Translations under genes and position numbers: made by a program
Shown: piece by piece, positions 8,844 through 16,412 of the stretch
Numbering within the stretch: position 1 is the stretch's first letter
How the letters are laid out: each line of letters begins with the position of its first letter
Notes under the pieces: model-generated
What the model was told of the DNA's origin: nothing
What the model saw: only the letters and a program-made list of their open reading frames with translations
The model's database searches: none
NCBI GenBank assembly: GCA_025462865.1
Contig: JAOAPI010000172.1
Span: 1-64,000 of the forward strand
DNA length: 64,000 bases
From: Candidatus Sulfotelmatobacter sp.
Lineage (GTDB): Bacteria; Acidobacteriota; Terriglobia; Terriglobales; Acidobacteriaceae
Direction: 5' to 3'

Positions 8844-10259
8844 ATGTCATTGACGGATCAGCTCGGATTCAGGTTTACGCCACCAGAGCGGCGGGTGTGG
8901 ACCGTGCGCGGCCTGGTGGCCGCGGTGCGAACGCACGTGGAGCGAGAGTATTCCGATGCATGGGTGGAAGGCGAAATCTCGAATTTTCGCGCGCCGGATT
9001 CGGGACATCTTTATTTCACACTGAAAGATGGAAATGCACAGATTCGGGTGGTGATGTTCAGCTCGAAGGCGCGGCTGTTGCGATTCCGTCCGGCGGATGG
9101 GATGCAGGTAGTGGTACGGGGGCGGGTCACGATTTATGAAGACCGCGGCGAATTGCAGATCTCGGCCGAATATATTGAACCAAAGGGCGCCGGAAGTTTG
9201 CAGGTTGCTTTCGAGCAACTGAAGGCGAAGCTGGAGGCCGAAGGATTGTTTGCGGCGGAGCGGAAGAAGGCGATTCCGGCTTTGCCGGCGAGAATCGGGA
9301 TTGTGACTTCACCGCAGGCGGCGGCGCTGCGCGACATCCTGAACATTTTGCAGAGACGGCATCACACGGCGAGTGTGGTGATTTATCCGGCGCAGGTGCA
9401 GGGTGATGCGGCTGCGATCGAGGTGGCGAGCGGAGTGCGGTACTTCAATGAAATCCGCAGCGATAAGAGCCGCAGCGTGGAAGTCATCATCGTAGGGCGC
9501 GGCGGAGGGTCGGCGGAAGATTTGGCGGCGTTTAACAATGAAGGGTTGGCGCGGGCGGTGGCGGCGTCGGAGATCCCGGTAATTTCCGCGGTAGGTCACG
9601 AGACGGATTTCACAATTGTGGATTTCGTGGCGGACATGCGGGCTCCAACGCCTTCGGCGGCGGCAGAGTTGGTAATCCGGTCGCGCGTGGAAGTGGAGAA
9701 TCAAACGGACGCGGTGCGGGAGCGACTGGTGCGCGCAATGGAGCGGAGGCTACTGGAAGCGCGGAATGCACTGATGGAGAGGGCGCAGGATGGGGCTTTT
9801 GCGCGGATGATGGACTTGATCCGGCAGCGGCAACAGAAGTTGGACGATCTGACTTACCGGCTGGAGCGAGGCGAACGGCAAGCGCTGGAAAAAATGCAGC
9901 GGCGGTGGGAGGCAGTGTCGGCGGCGGTGCGACATTACGACTTGCGGCGTGTGATGGCGGCGATTCGCGGAGAACTGGAGGCAGGCACTTCGGCGATAGC
10001 GGCTGCAATGCGGAATCAGCTCTTACAGAATAAGGTGCGCCTCGAGCGCATGGGAAGAGCACTGGAAATGCTTTCGCCATTGGCGATCCTAGAGCGAGGG
10101 TACGCTTTGGTGTTTGACGGTGCAGGAAATTTAGTAAAGGATGCGGCTCAGGTGAAGGTGGGGGATGAAATTTCAGCACGGGTGGCGCGGGGAGAGATTA
10201 AGGCTACAGTAAGGAGAACCACGGAAGGCAAGACGAGCGGCAGCAAACCGGAGCAGTGA
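8844..10259 (+). CDS. xseA: Exodeoxyribonuclease VII large subunit
   Basis: About 471 residues. XseA with the small XseB subunit degrades single-stranded DNA into oligonucleotides. The N-terminal OB fold is clear (WVEGEISNFRAPDSGHLYFT). The catalytic core carries the family signatures GRGGGSAEDLAAFNNE and SAVGHETDFTIVDFVADMRAP, followed by the long coiled-coil region and a C-terminal LERGYALV segment. The ATG beginning MSLTDQ is preferred; an in-frame GTG at 8811 would add 11 residues, and neither has a strong Shine-Dalgarno. No xseB follows, so the small subunit is encoded elsewhere. Confidence 0.95.
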   Translation: MSLTDQLGFRFTPPERRVWTVRGLVAAVRTHVEREYSDAWVEGEISNFRAPDSGHLYFTLKDGNAQIRVVMFSSKARLLRFRPADGMQVVVRGRVTIYEDRGELQISAEYIEPKGAGSLQVAFEQLKAKLEAEGLFAAERKKAIPALPARIGIVTSPQAAALRDILNILQRRHHTASVVIYPAQVQGDAAAIEVASGVRYFNEIRSDKSRSVEVIIVGRGGGSAEDLAAFNNEGLARAVAASEIPVISAVGHETDFTIVDFVADMRAPTPSAAAELVIRSRVEVENQTDAVRERLVRAMERRLLEARNALMERAQDGAFARMMDLIRQRQQKLDDLTYRLERGERQALEKMQRRWEAVSAAVRHYDLRRVMAAIRGELEAGTSAIAAAMRNQLLQNKVRLERMGRALEMLSPLAILERGYALVFDGAGNLVKDAAQVKVGDEISARVARGEIKATVRRTTEGKTSGSKPEQ

Positions 10260-10345
10260 TGGAAAAGCGTTGCGAAGCCAGTAGCACCGCCGGCAGACAA
10301 GGGGTTCTTCGCTTTGCTCAGAATGACAAACCTTAATATTCCGCG

Positions 10346-10375
10346 GCCGCATTAGAATGTGCCGCATTAGAATGT
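10346..10375. repeat. Perfect tandem duplication of a 15-bp unit
   Basis: Two adjacent copies of GCCGCATTAGAATGT lie between xseA and cdaA, 35 bp before the cdaA start. They are flanked by CCTTA and TAAGG, giving weak dyad character. This could be a recent slippage event or a paired regulatory site; no known operator matches. Confidence 0.6.
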
Positions 10376-10409
10376 AAGGTTCTATACGGACAATCTTGCG
10401 ACAGGGGGC

Positions 10410-11303
10410 ATGGTGATGCAAGTGATGGCGCCATGGTTGAGAGCATCGTTCACGGTGCTCGACATACTGCTGGTGGCGCTGATCATTTACGAAGTGCTGG
10501 TGATGATTCGGGGAACCCGCGCGGCGCCGATGCTAGCTGGACTGGCGGCGGTGGCGGTGGCGTTTTACCTGGCCCGAATCGGCGAGCTGGCCACATTGAA
10601 TTGGCTGGTCAGCCATCTACTGCCGTATATCGTGTTTGCGTTGATTGTGGTGTTCCAGTCGGAGATTCGGCACGTGTTGTCGGACGTGGGCCGGCGAGTA
10701 AGCTTTCTTCGCGGGTCGACAGTGGAGGGCGATTCCTACGACGACATTGTGCTGGCGGCGAATCTTTTTTCCCAGCATCAGACGGGCGCGCTGATCGTGA
10801 TTGAGCGCGAGATCGGCTTGCGGACTTACATAGAAAGTGGCGTCGCGATGGATGCGCGCCTCTCTTACGATTTGCTGGCCACGATTTTTCGGCCTAGCGC
10901 GCCACTGCACGACGGCGCGGTCATTATCCAGAAAGACCGGTTGGCGGCGGCGGCTTGTTTCTTACCGCTCTCGATGAATCCAGTGCTCTCGACGCAATTG
11001 GGGACGCGTCACCGAGCGGCAATTGGAATCACGGAAGAAACCGACGCCATCGCGGTGATTGTTTCTGAGGAGTCGGGAGCGATCAGCATGGCGGTCGGTG
11101 GCAAGATTGAGCGGGACCTGACCGTCGAGCAATTGCGCGAACGATTGAGCAGTGAACTGCGCCGGTACATGGCGCCGGTAGCGTTGCCTACAGCTGTGCC
11201 GGAAGCTGACGACTCGGATGCGGGGTTGGAATCACCGTTGCGTGCGCGCGCGTCGTCGAGTGCGGATGGAGACAATGACGCCGACATGGAGCGTCCCCTA
11301 TGA
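10410..11303 (+). CDS. cdaA: Diadenylate cyclase CdaA
   Basis: 297 residues. CdaA condenses two ATP into cyclic di-AMP at the cytoplasmic face of the membrane. Three N-terminal transmembrane segments (about 12-33, 37-56, 66-83) precede the DAC domain, with the catalytic DGA at 168-170 (LHDGAVII) and the RHR motif at 200-202 (GTRHRAAIG). The C-terminal tail after about residue 255 is low-complexity and acidic. The stop overlaps the start of the next gene (ATGA), so cdaA and cdaR are coupled, and glmM follows, the arrangement known from Firmicutes. Confidence 0.96.
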   Translation: MVMQVMAPWLRASFTVLDILLVALIIYEVLVMIRGTRAAPMLAGLAAVAVAFYLARIGELATLNWLVSHLLPYIVFALIVVFQSEIRHVLSDVGRRVSFLRGSTVEGDSYDDIVLAANLFSQHQTGALIVIEREIGLRTYIESGVAMDARLSYDLLATIFRPSAPLHDGAVIIQKDRLAAAACFLPLSMNPVLSTQLGTRHRAAIGITEETDAIAVIVSEESGAISMAVGGKIERDLTVEQLRERLSSELRRYMAPVALPTAVPEADDSDAGLESPLRARASSSADGDNDADMERPL

Positions 11304-11974
11304 TGGCGCTGCTGCGACGCTGGGTGCTACACAATTTCTGGCTCAAGATTTTGTCGCTGTTGCTCGCGACCGGCCTTTGGCTGGCGATTTCGCCGGACCA
11401 GGAACCCGCGGAAGTAGCATTGCGAGTGCCGATCGAGTTTCAGCACCTGCCGCAGGATCTGGAGATAAGCTCGGCGGCTATACCGGAAGCGCAAATTCGG
11501 GTGCGCGGGCCGGAGCGTTTGATCCGGGGACTGCGTTCAGCCGACATCCACGCGGAACTTGAACTGGGAGACGTCCAGCCCGGTGAGCGGACCTTTGATT
11601 TGACCTCACAGCAGTTTCGCCTTCAGAGGGATTTAGCGGTGGTGCAAGTGGTCCCAGGCCAAGTGCATTTGAGTTTCGATACGCGTTTGACGCGCGATGT
11701 GGAAATTCGCGCCCGGGTTACGGGGAACTTTGCCGCCGGAACACAGATCACGAAGGTGCTGCTGGATCCCGAAAGAATTACCATCACCGGACCGCGGCAT
11801 CACGTGGAACTCGTAGATGCCGCGACCACCGACCCGATCGATGCTTCTGAGACAACGACTGAGAAGGTCTTCGTGACCAACGTGTACGTTCCGGATCCGC
11901 TGGTGCAAGTGGTGCGGCCAACGCCGGTGCGAGTGACGGTGATTGTGGAGAAGAGCGCGCCGGTGGGACATTGA
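11300..11974 (+). CDS. cdaR: YbbR-domain protein CdaR (CdaA regulator)
   Basis: 224 residues with one N-terminal transmembrane segment (FWLKILSLLLATGLWLAI, about 13-30) and an extracytoplasmic part built of YbbR-like repeats (for example RVPIEFQHLPQDLEI and the strand VRVRGPERLIRGL). CdaR is known to bind and tune CdaA from the outer side of the membrane. Its gene overlaps cdaA by 4 nt, supporting that partnership here. Typical CdaR proteins have up to four YbbR repeats; this one is short, with about two. Confidence 0.9.
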   Translation: MMALLRRWVLHNFWLKILSLLLATGLWLAISPDQEPAEVALRVPIEFQHLPQDLEISSAAIPEAQIRVRGPERLIRGLRSADIHAELELGDVQPGERTFDLTSQQFRLQRDLAVVQVVPGQVHLSFDTRLTRDVEIRARVTGNFAAGTQITKVLLDPERITITGPRHHVELVDAATTDPIDASETTTEKVFVTNVYVPDPLVQVVRPTPVRVTVIVEKSAPVGH

Positions 11975-12076
11975 AAGCCACGGGCGTTCAACCTCAGTTG
12001 CTAAACACAATTTCCACCGCCTTAAATGCAGGCTTGGAAGACCTGATCCACCCTCTTCTATGAGCAGTCTTTTCCT

Positions 12077-13456
12077 ATGAGCAATCAGAGTCGACAATTG
12101 TTTGGCACGGACGGCATACGCGGTGTGGCCGGGGAATTTCCACTGACAGCGGAGAGCACCTATTTGATCGGGCGGGCGCTCGGACACGATCTGATTCGCG
12201 CGACGCCAAAAGCGCAGGCGGTGATGGGGCAGGACACGCGCGCATCGAGCGCGTGGATCGCCGACCGAGTCGCCGCTGGGATGGCTGCGGTTGGGGTGAG
12301 CGTACACAGCGCGGGGGTGATTACCACGCCCGGAGTGGCTTATCTGGCGCGGTCACGCGGACTGGCAGCGGGGGTGGTGATCTCGGCCTCGCACAATCCA
12401 TGGACAGACAATGGCATCAAGGTTTTTTCCGGGGACGGATTCAAGCTGACGGATGAGCGCGAGTTGGCGATTGAAAAAGAAATTTTTGCTTTGCTGGGCA
12501 AGCCGGGCGCAATGGACGATACCGCGCTCAAGGTTGCGGGACCATCTCTTCCTGGAGAGGCCGGGCTGCGCAAGGCATACATCGATGCACTGGCGGAGAG
12601 CGTGTCGTCTGACTTGAGTAAGTTGCGCGTGCTGGTGGATTGCGCGAACGGAGCGGCCACGGCAGAGGCTCCGGAATTATTTCGCAGTTTGCGAGTTCAG
12701 GCGACCTTCAGTTGCATAACGCCTGACGGCAAAAATATTAATGACCGATGCGGCGCGCTGCATCCCGAGACGTTGGGAAAAGCGGTGGCGGAGTCCGGTG
12801 GAAAATTCGACCTGGGTGTGACTTTTGACGGCGACGCCGACCGTGCGCTGTTTTGCGATGGCGAGGGACGCGTCGTAAATGGCGACGGGGTGCTCTTGTT
12901 GACGGCGCGCGATCTGCAGGAGCACGGAAAACTGGCTGGATCGACCGTGGTAGCGACCACGATGTCGAACATGGGAGTGGAGATCGCGCTGAAGAAATCC
13001 GGCATTCGCATGTTGAGGGCGAATGTAGGCGACAAATATGTTCTGGAAGAAATGCTGAAAACGGGAGCGACTCTGGGCGGAGAGCAGTCGGGACACATTA
13101 TTTTTCGCGATGGCGACGCGACGACCGGCGATGGCCTGCTGACCGCATTGCGAGTTATGGATGTGATTGTGCGCTCCGGGAGAACTCTCGCGGAGTTAGT
13201 AGGCGATTTGAAAGTGCTTCCGCAGAAGATTCAGAATGTGCGGGTGCGCGAAAAGATTCCCTTCGCGCAGGTGCCGGAAGTGCAGCGAGCAATTGAAGCG
13301 GCCGAGCGCGAACTGAATGGGAATGGACGCGTGGTGGTGCGGTATTCGGGCACCGAGACGCTGGCGCGGGTGATGGTGGAAGCTGAATCGGAAGAGAAGA
13401 TGCAGGCGCTGACGTCGGGGATTGCGGGGGAGATTCAGAAGGCGCTGGGAGTGTAG
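12077..13456 (+). CDS. glmM: Phosphoglucosamine mutase
   Basis: 459 residues. GlmM converts glucosamine-6-phosphate to glucosamine-1-phosphate for UDP-GlcNAc, hence peptidoglycan and LPS. The phospho-serine loop ISASHNP places the catalytic Ser at 105. The metal loop DGDADR is at 251-256, the sugar loop is GGEQSGH, and the phosphate-binding loop is RYSGTE near the C-terminus. Length and motif order are normal for GlmM. It follows cdaA-cdaR after about 100 bp; GlmM is known to bind and inhibit CdaA in Gram-positives, so the cluster links c-di-AMP to wall precursor supply. Confidence 0.97.
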   Translation: MSNQSRQLFGTDGIRGVAGEFPLTAESTYLIGRALGHDLIRATPKAQAVMGQDTRASSAWIADRVAAGMAAVGVSVHSAGVITTPGVAYLARSRGLAAGVVISASHNPWTDNGIKVFSGDGFKLTDERELAIEKEIFALLGKPGAMDDTALKVAGPSLPGEAGLRKAYIDALAESVSSDLSKLRVLVDCANGAATAEAPELFRSLRVQATFSCITPDGKNINDRCGALHPETLGKAVAESGGKFDLGVTFDGDADRALFCDGEGRVVNGDGVLLLTARDLQEHGKLAGSTVVATTMSNMGVEIALKKSGIRMLRANVGDKYVLEEMLKTGATLGGEQSGHIIFRDGDATTGDGLLTALRVMDVIVRSGRTLAELVGDLKVLPQKIQNVRVREKIPFAQVPEVQRAIEAAERELNGNGRVVVRYSGTETLARVMVEAESEEKMQALTSGIAGEIQKALGV

Positions 13457-13511
13457 GTTTCTTAGCTTGACGTTAAATGTTTCTTCGTCTTCGTTCTTGA
13501 TGCAGACGTCT

Positions 13512-13536
13512 GTCGGACAGGAGTGTCCGACCCAAC
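13512..13536. repeat. Mini-hairpin repeat with GAG-type loop, copy 2
   Basis: GTCGGACA / TGTCCGAC forms an 8-bp stem around the loop GGAG, with a C-rich tail. It lies in the gap between the convergent glmM and MFS genes, where it could also serve as a two-way transcription barrier. It has the same design as copies 1 and 3-5. Confidence 0.55.
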
Positions 13537-13545
13537 CGAAGCGGA

Positions 13546-14811
13546 TCACGAACTCTCCTCGGGCGGCCGCAAGCCTACAAACTGTTTATAGAGCAAGAGG
13601 TCGTACACAATTTTCAGACCTCCCGCCAGGAAAAATGGCACGCTAATCAAACGCGGCCGGGCAAAAAGAAATCCCACAAATAATGGACTGATGGCGGCGC
13701 CTGTAGTTCGTGCAACGCCCGTTATTCCGGCGGCTGCGGATCGTTCTTCCGCACTCACGACGGCCATGGTGTAAGACTGGCGGGTGGGGACATCCATTTG
13801 ACTGATGCTGAAACGGATGAGCAGGACGATGACTGCCAGCTTCAGGTTGGGCATGAGCGGTACAAGAATCAACAGAATGTTCGAGGGAAGATGCGTGGCG
13901 ACCATCGTCTTGATCAGACCGAAGCGGGCCGCAAGCCGTGACGCCAGCAGGGACGAGATTCCCGCAAAGATATTCGCCCAAAAGAAAATCACGCCAAGCG
14001 TTCCTGGGTCTACGCCGAACCGCAGGTAGAACCAATACGCGGCAAAGCTCTGCACTACGAAGCCACCCGCGAAAGAGTCCAGAGCAAAGAGCGCTGCGAG
14101 TTTGGCCACCACACGCCGCGAGCGGCCGATACCCAAAAAACGCTTCAGGTTTTCTGGCGACTGTACTTCTCCGGGTGCACTTACTTCCGCAGCCGATGAG
14201 AGGCGAGTGAAAATGAGCGCCAGCAAGGCTCCCAACGCGGCATAACAAATGACCACGACGCGGTAACTAGCTACCGGAGGGATCGCCGTCTTCTGCAGCG
14301 CGTGAGTGAGAGTGCCTCCACAAAGCGCCCCGAGTGCGGTCGCCACCGAGCCCGCGAGGGTATACCAGGCAAATACCTCTGTGCGGGCTGACCCGGGTAT
14401 GACATGAGAAAGCGCCGCTTGCTCAATGGAGAGAAAGGGGCCCACTTCATAGCCGCTGGGGCTGATGACGCCAATCGTTCCCGCGATAATTAAAAACAAG
14501 TAATTGCTCGTGAGGGCGAAGGCCACACCGGCGGCGGCCATCAGGATTGCGCCGACGATAAGCATTCGTCGTCGCCCGATGCGATCGGCGCGAGTCGTGA
14601 GATAGAGAGAGACGACAGTGTCGCCCGCGAGGGTGAGCGTAAGAAGGAGGCCGGTTTGGGATTCGCTGAGTCCGAGACCAATCAGGTAGAAAACCAGGAC
14701 GACTGAAAGCGAGCCATAGGCGAACAGGCGTACGAAGCGGGTAAGAAATAACAGCCATCCGTCACGCGTCAAGGTTCGCAGCGCGCTGGGTAATTGGTTG
14801 ATGAGCGGCAT
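13546..14811 (-). CDS. Major facilitator superfamily transporter
   Basis: 421 residues with about 12 hydrophobic segments. The MFS loop 2-3 motif is visible as TTRADRIGRRRMLI (family pattern GxLaDrxGrkxxl), and an equivalent loop in the second half reads ASRLAARFGLIKTM. This points to a drug or metabolite exporter of the inner membrane; the substrate is unknown. It converges on glmM and stands alone, with no obvious regulator next to it. Confidence 0.87.
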   Translation of the reverse strand: MPLINQLPSALRTLTRDGWLLFLTRFVRLFAYGSLSVVLVFYLIGLGLSESQTGLLLTLTLAGDTVVSLYLTTRADRIGRRRMLIVGAILMAAAGVAFALTSNYLFLIIAGTIGVISPSGYEVGPFLSIEQAALSHVIPGSARTEVFAWYTLAGSVATALGALCGGTLTHALQKTAIPPVASYRVVVICYAALGALLALIFTRLSSAAEVSAPGEVQSPENLKRFLGIGRSRRVVAKLAALFALDSFAGGFVVQSFAAYWFYLRFGVDPGTLGVIFFWANIFAGISSLLASRLAARFGLIKTMVATHLPSNILLILVPLMPNLKLAVIVLLIRFSISQMDVPTRQSYTMAVVSAEERSAAAGITGVARTTGAAISPLFVGFLFARPRLISVPFFLAGGLKIVYDLLLYKQFVGLRPPEESS

Positions 14812-14987
14812 TTGTCTATAAGAATTTCGGGTAAATGCCTCGCAGATTAAATCACATCAGGTGGTCTTTAGGCAGACATCAGTATAGGGCAGCCTGCCAC
14901 TGGTTTGACGGCTTCCACCAGGTGAGCGTAGGCTTCGAGTCCGACAAAGGGCAGTTGAGGTTCACACCCCGCTTCGAAGGAGAACGA

Positions 14988-15548
14988 ATGGCTCACATCG
15001 GCGCGTTATGGATTCCGATTCTGCTTTCGGCTGTAATCGTGTTCGTGGCTAGTTCGATCCTGCATATGGTCCTTCCGTATCACAAGAGTGATTACCGCAA
15101 GCTGCCTGAGGAAGACAAAGTGGTCGACGCGTTGCGGGCGGCGGGCGTGACGCCCGGGCCGGTGTACCATTTTCCCCATACCACACACAAAGAGATGAAA
15201 TCGCCGGAGGTGGTCGAGAAGTTCAAGCGAGGGCCGATCGGTCTGTTGACTGTGATCCCCAGCGGCGCACCCGCGATGGGGAAATATCTGGCGACGTGGT
15301 TCGTGTACTGCGTAGTGGTCAGCGCGCTTGTCGCTATCGTACTGGGAAGCACTCTCCGTCCGGGGACTCCCTACCTGGAAGTATTCCATCTCGCCGGCCT
15401 CGCGGCCTTCCTGGCATACGGAGTTGGGCAGATCCAAGACTCGATCTGGAAAGGACAGACTTGGGGCGTGACCTTTAAGCACGTCGTCGACGGACTGATT
15501 TACGCGCTGCTGACTGCGGGAACGTTTGCGTGGCTGTGGCCGAGGTAG
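14988..15548 (+). CDS. Uncharacterised membrane protein
   Basis: 186 residues with about four transmembrane segments (roughly 5-27, 100-120, 130-148, 160-182) and a hydrophilic part at about 30-95 containing HKSDYRKLPEEDKVVDALR. The ATG is chosen for the strong AAGGAG 6 nt upstream; the frame is open another 150 nt but without a better signal. I do not recognise a named family. It converges with mazF. Confidence 0.7.
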   Translation: MAHIGALWIPILLSAVIVFVASSILHMVLPYHKSDYRKLPEEDKVVDALRAAGVTPGPVYHFPHTTHKEMKSPEVVEKFKRGPIGLLTVIPSGAPAMGKYLATWFVYCVVVSALVAIVLGSTLRPGTPYLEVFHLAGLAAFLAYGVGQIQDSIWKGQTWGVTFKHVVDGLIYALLTAGTFAWLWPR

Positions 15549-15569
15549 GGCGGCGGACGTCAGAGATTC

Positions 15570-15902
15570 TCACTCGAATATGGGCGCTATTCTCGCCAGG
15601 ACTTCGGCCATGATCGCGTCAGGAATGCTTTCGAGTTTTTTGGCGCCGCGGGCGGCGAGATCGAGAACGCGGGGCTGATCGCACCGGATAATGCCTGTGG
15701 TTTTTGTTCCAGCTCCTGTCAGGGAAACAGCGAAGCCGGCGGTACGCGCGAAATTACCGCCGCTAGTGATCGGCAGAACTACCGGGACTTTGGTGACGCG
15801 ATTGAATGGTTCCGGGGAAACGATCAGCACCGGGCGGCGGCCTTTTTGCTCGTGTCCCAACGTGGGGTCGAGACTGACGAGCCAGATTTCCCCACGCTTC
15901 AT
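15570..15902 (-). CDS. mazF: MazF/PemK-type toxin (endoribonuclease)
   Basis: 110 residues covering the whole MazF/PemK fold: the N-terminal RGEIWLVSLDPTLGHEQKGRRPVLIVS matches the family's conserved first strands, and CDQPRVLDL corresponds to the second conserved block. These toxins cut mRNA when freed from the antitoxin. The partner AbrB-type antitoxin lies 34 nt upstream in the same direction, so this is a standard type II pair. The gene ends 21 bp from the convergent membrane protein. Confidence 0.92.
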   Translation of the reverse strand: MKRGEIWLVSLDPTLGHEQKGRRPVLIVSPEPFNRVTKVPVVLPITSGGNFARTAGFAVSLTGAGTKTTGIIRCDQPRVLDLAARGAKKLESIPDAIMAEVLARIAPIFE

Positions 15903-15936
15903 TTCTTGTGACCCCGCTCTTTCAGCGTGCGTTCCA

Positions 15937-16218
15937 TCAGATAAGCTCGCGGCCGATGGGCTTGCTATCGAGCCATTCTTGTTGTTGTTTTGAGCCTTGT
16001 TTCGAACGTAGTTTCGAACGGCGAGCCTTGGGGTCGCACTGAGCCAGCAGTTCGTCCAATGTGTACCGTGGACGCGGGCGTGCTTCTACGATGAGACGAC
16101 CGCTCTCAACGGCAACCCCCACCTTGGCCCCAGGCTGCAATTGGAGGATGTTCAGAAGGGCAGGCGGGACGGCCAGCATGACTGAGCCTCCGACCTTGCG
16201 CAAGCTGGTGGTGTGCAT
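15937..16218 (-). CDS. mazE: AbrB/MazE-type antitoxin
   Basis: 93 residues. The N-terminal half (TTSLRKVGGSVMLAVPPALLNILQLQPGAKV) is a SpoVT/AbrB swapped-hairpin DNA-binding domain. The C-terminal tail is charged and probably wraps the MazF toxin. It is the first gene of the pair, as usual for mazEF. A perfect palindrome lies 20 bp upstream of its start codon and overlaps a TATACT -10-like hexamer, which fits autorepression by the complex. Confidence 0.9.
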   Translation of the reverse strand: MHTTSLRKVGGSVMLAVPPALLNILQLQPGAKVGVAVESGRLIVEARPRPRYTLDELLAQCDPKARRSKLRSKQGSKQQQEWLDSKPIGRELI

Positions 16219-16237
16219 GGGTTGAGCTTTCTCCGTA

Positions 16238-16255
16238 GTTATACTTTAGTATAAC
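16238..16255 (-). promoter_or_regulatory. Palindromic operator / -10 region of mazEF
   Basis: GTTATACTTTAGTATAAC is a perfect 7+7 bp palindrome with a 4-nt centre, ending 20 bp upstream of the mazE start. On the minus strand it contains TATACT, a good -10 match; no clear -35 is seen. The position fits an operator for AbrB-type autorepression. The palindrome is seen directly; the binding is inferred. Confidence 0.65.
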
Positions 16256-16412
16256 ATATATAAGATGGGCGGAAGGGACATTCGAAAAGCGCGGGAGGCA
16301 AATTGCCGCCTATGGCGCGAGAGGCGGCTCAACTAGTGGATCTTTAGATTTCCATCCCATGGGCACGCATTGTCCCTACTGGTGTATTTACAGAACTCTA
16401 AACATATTCTTA

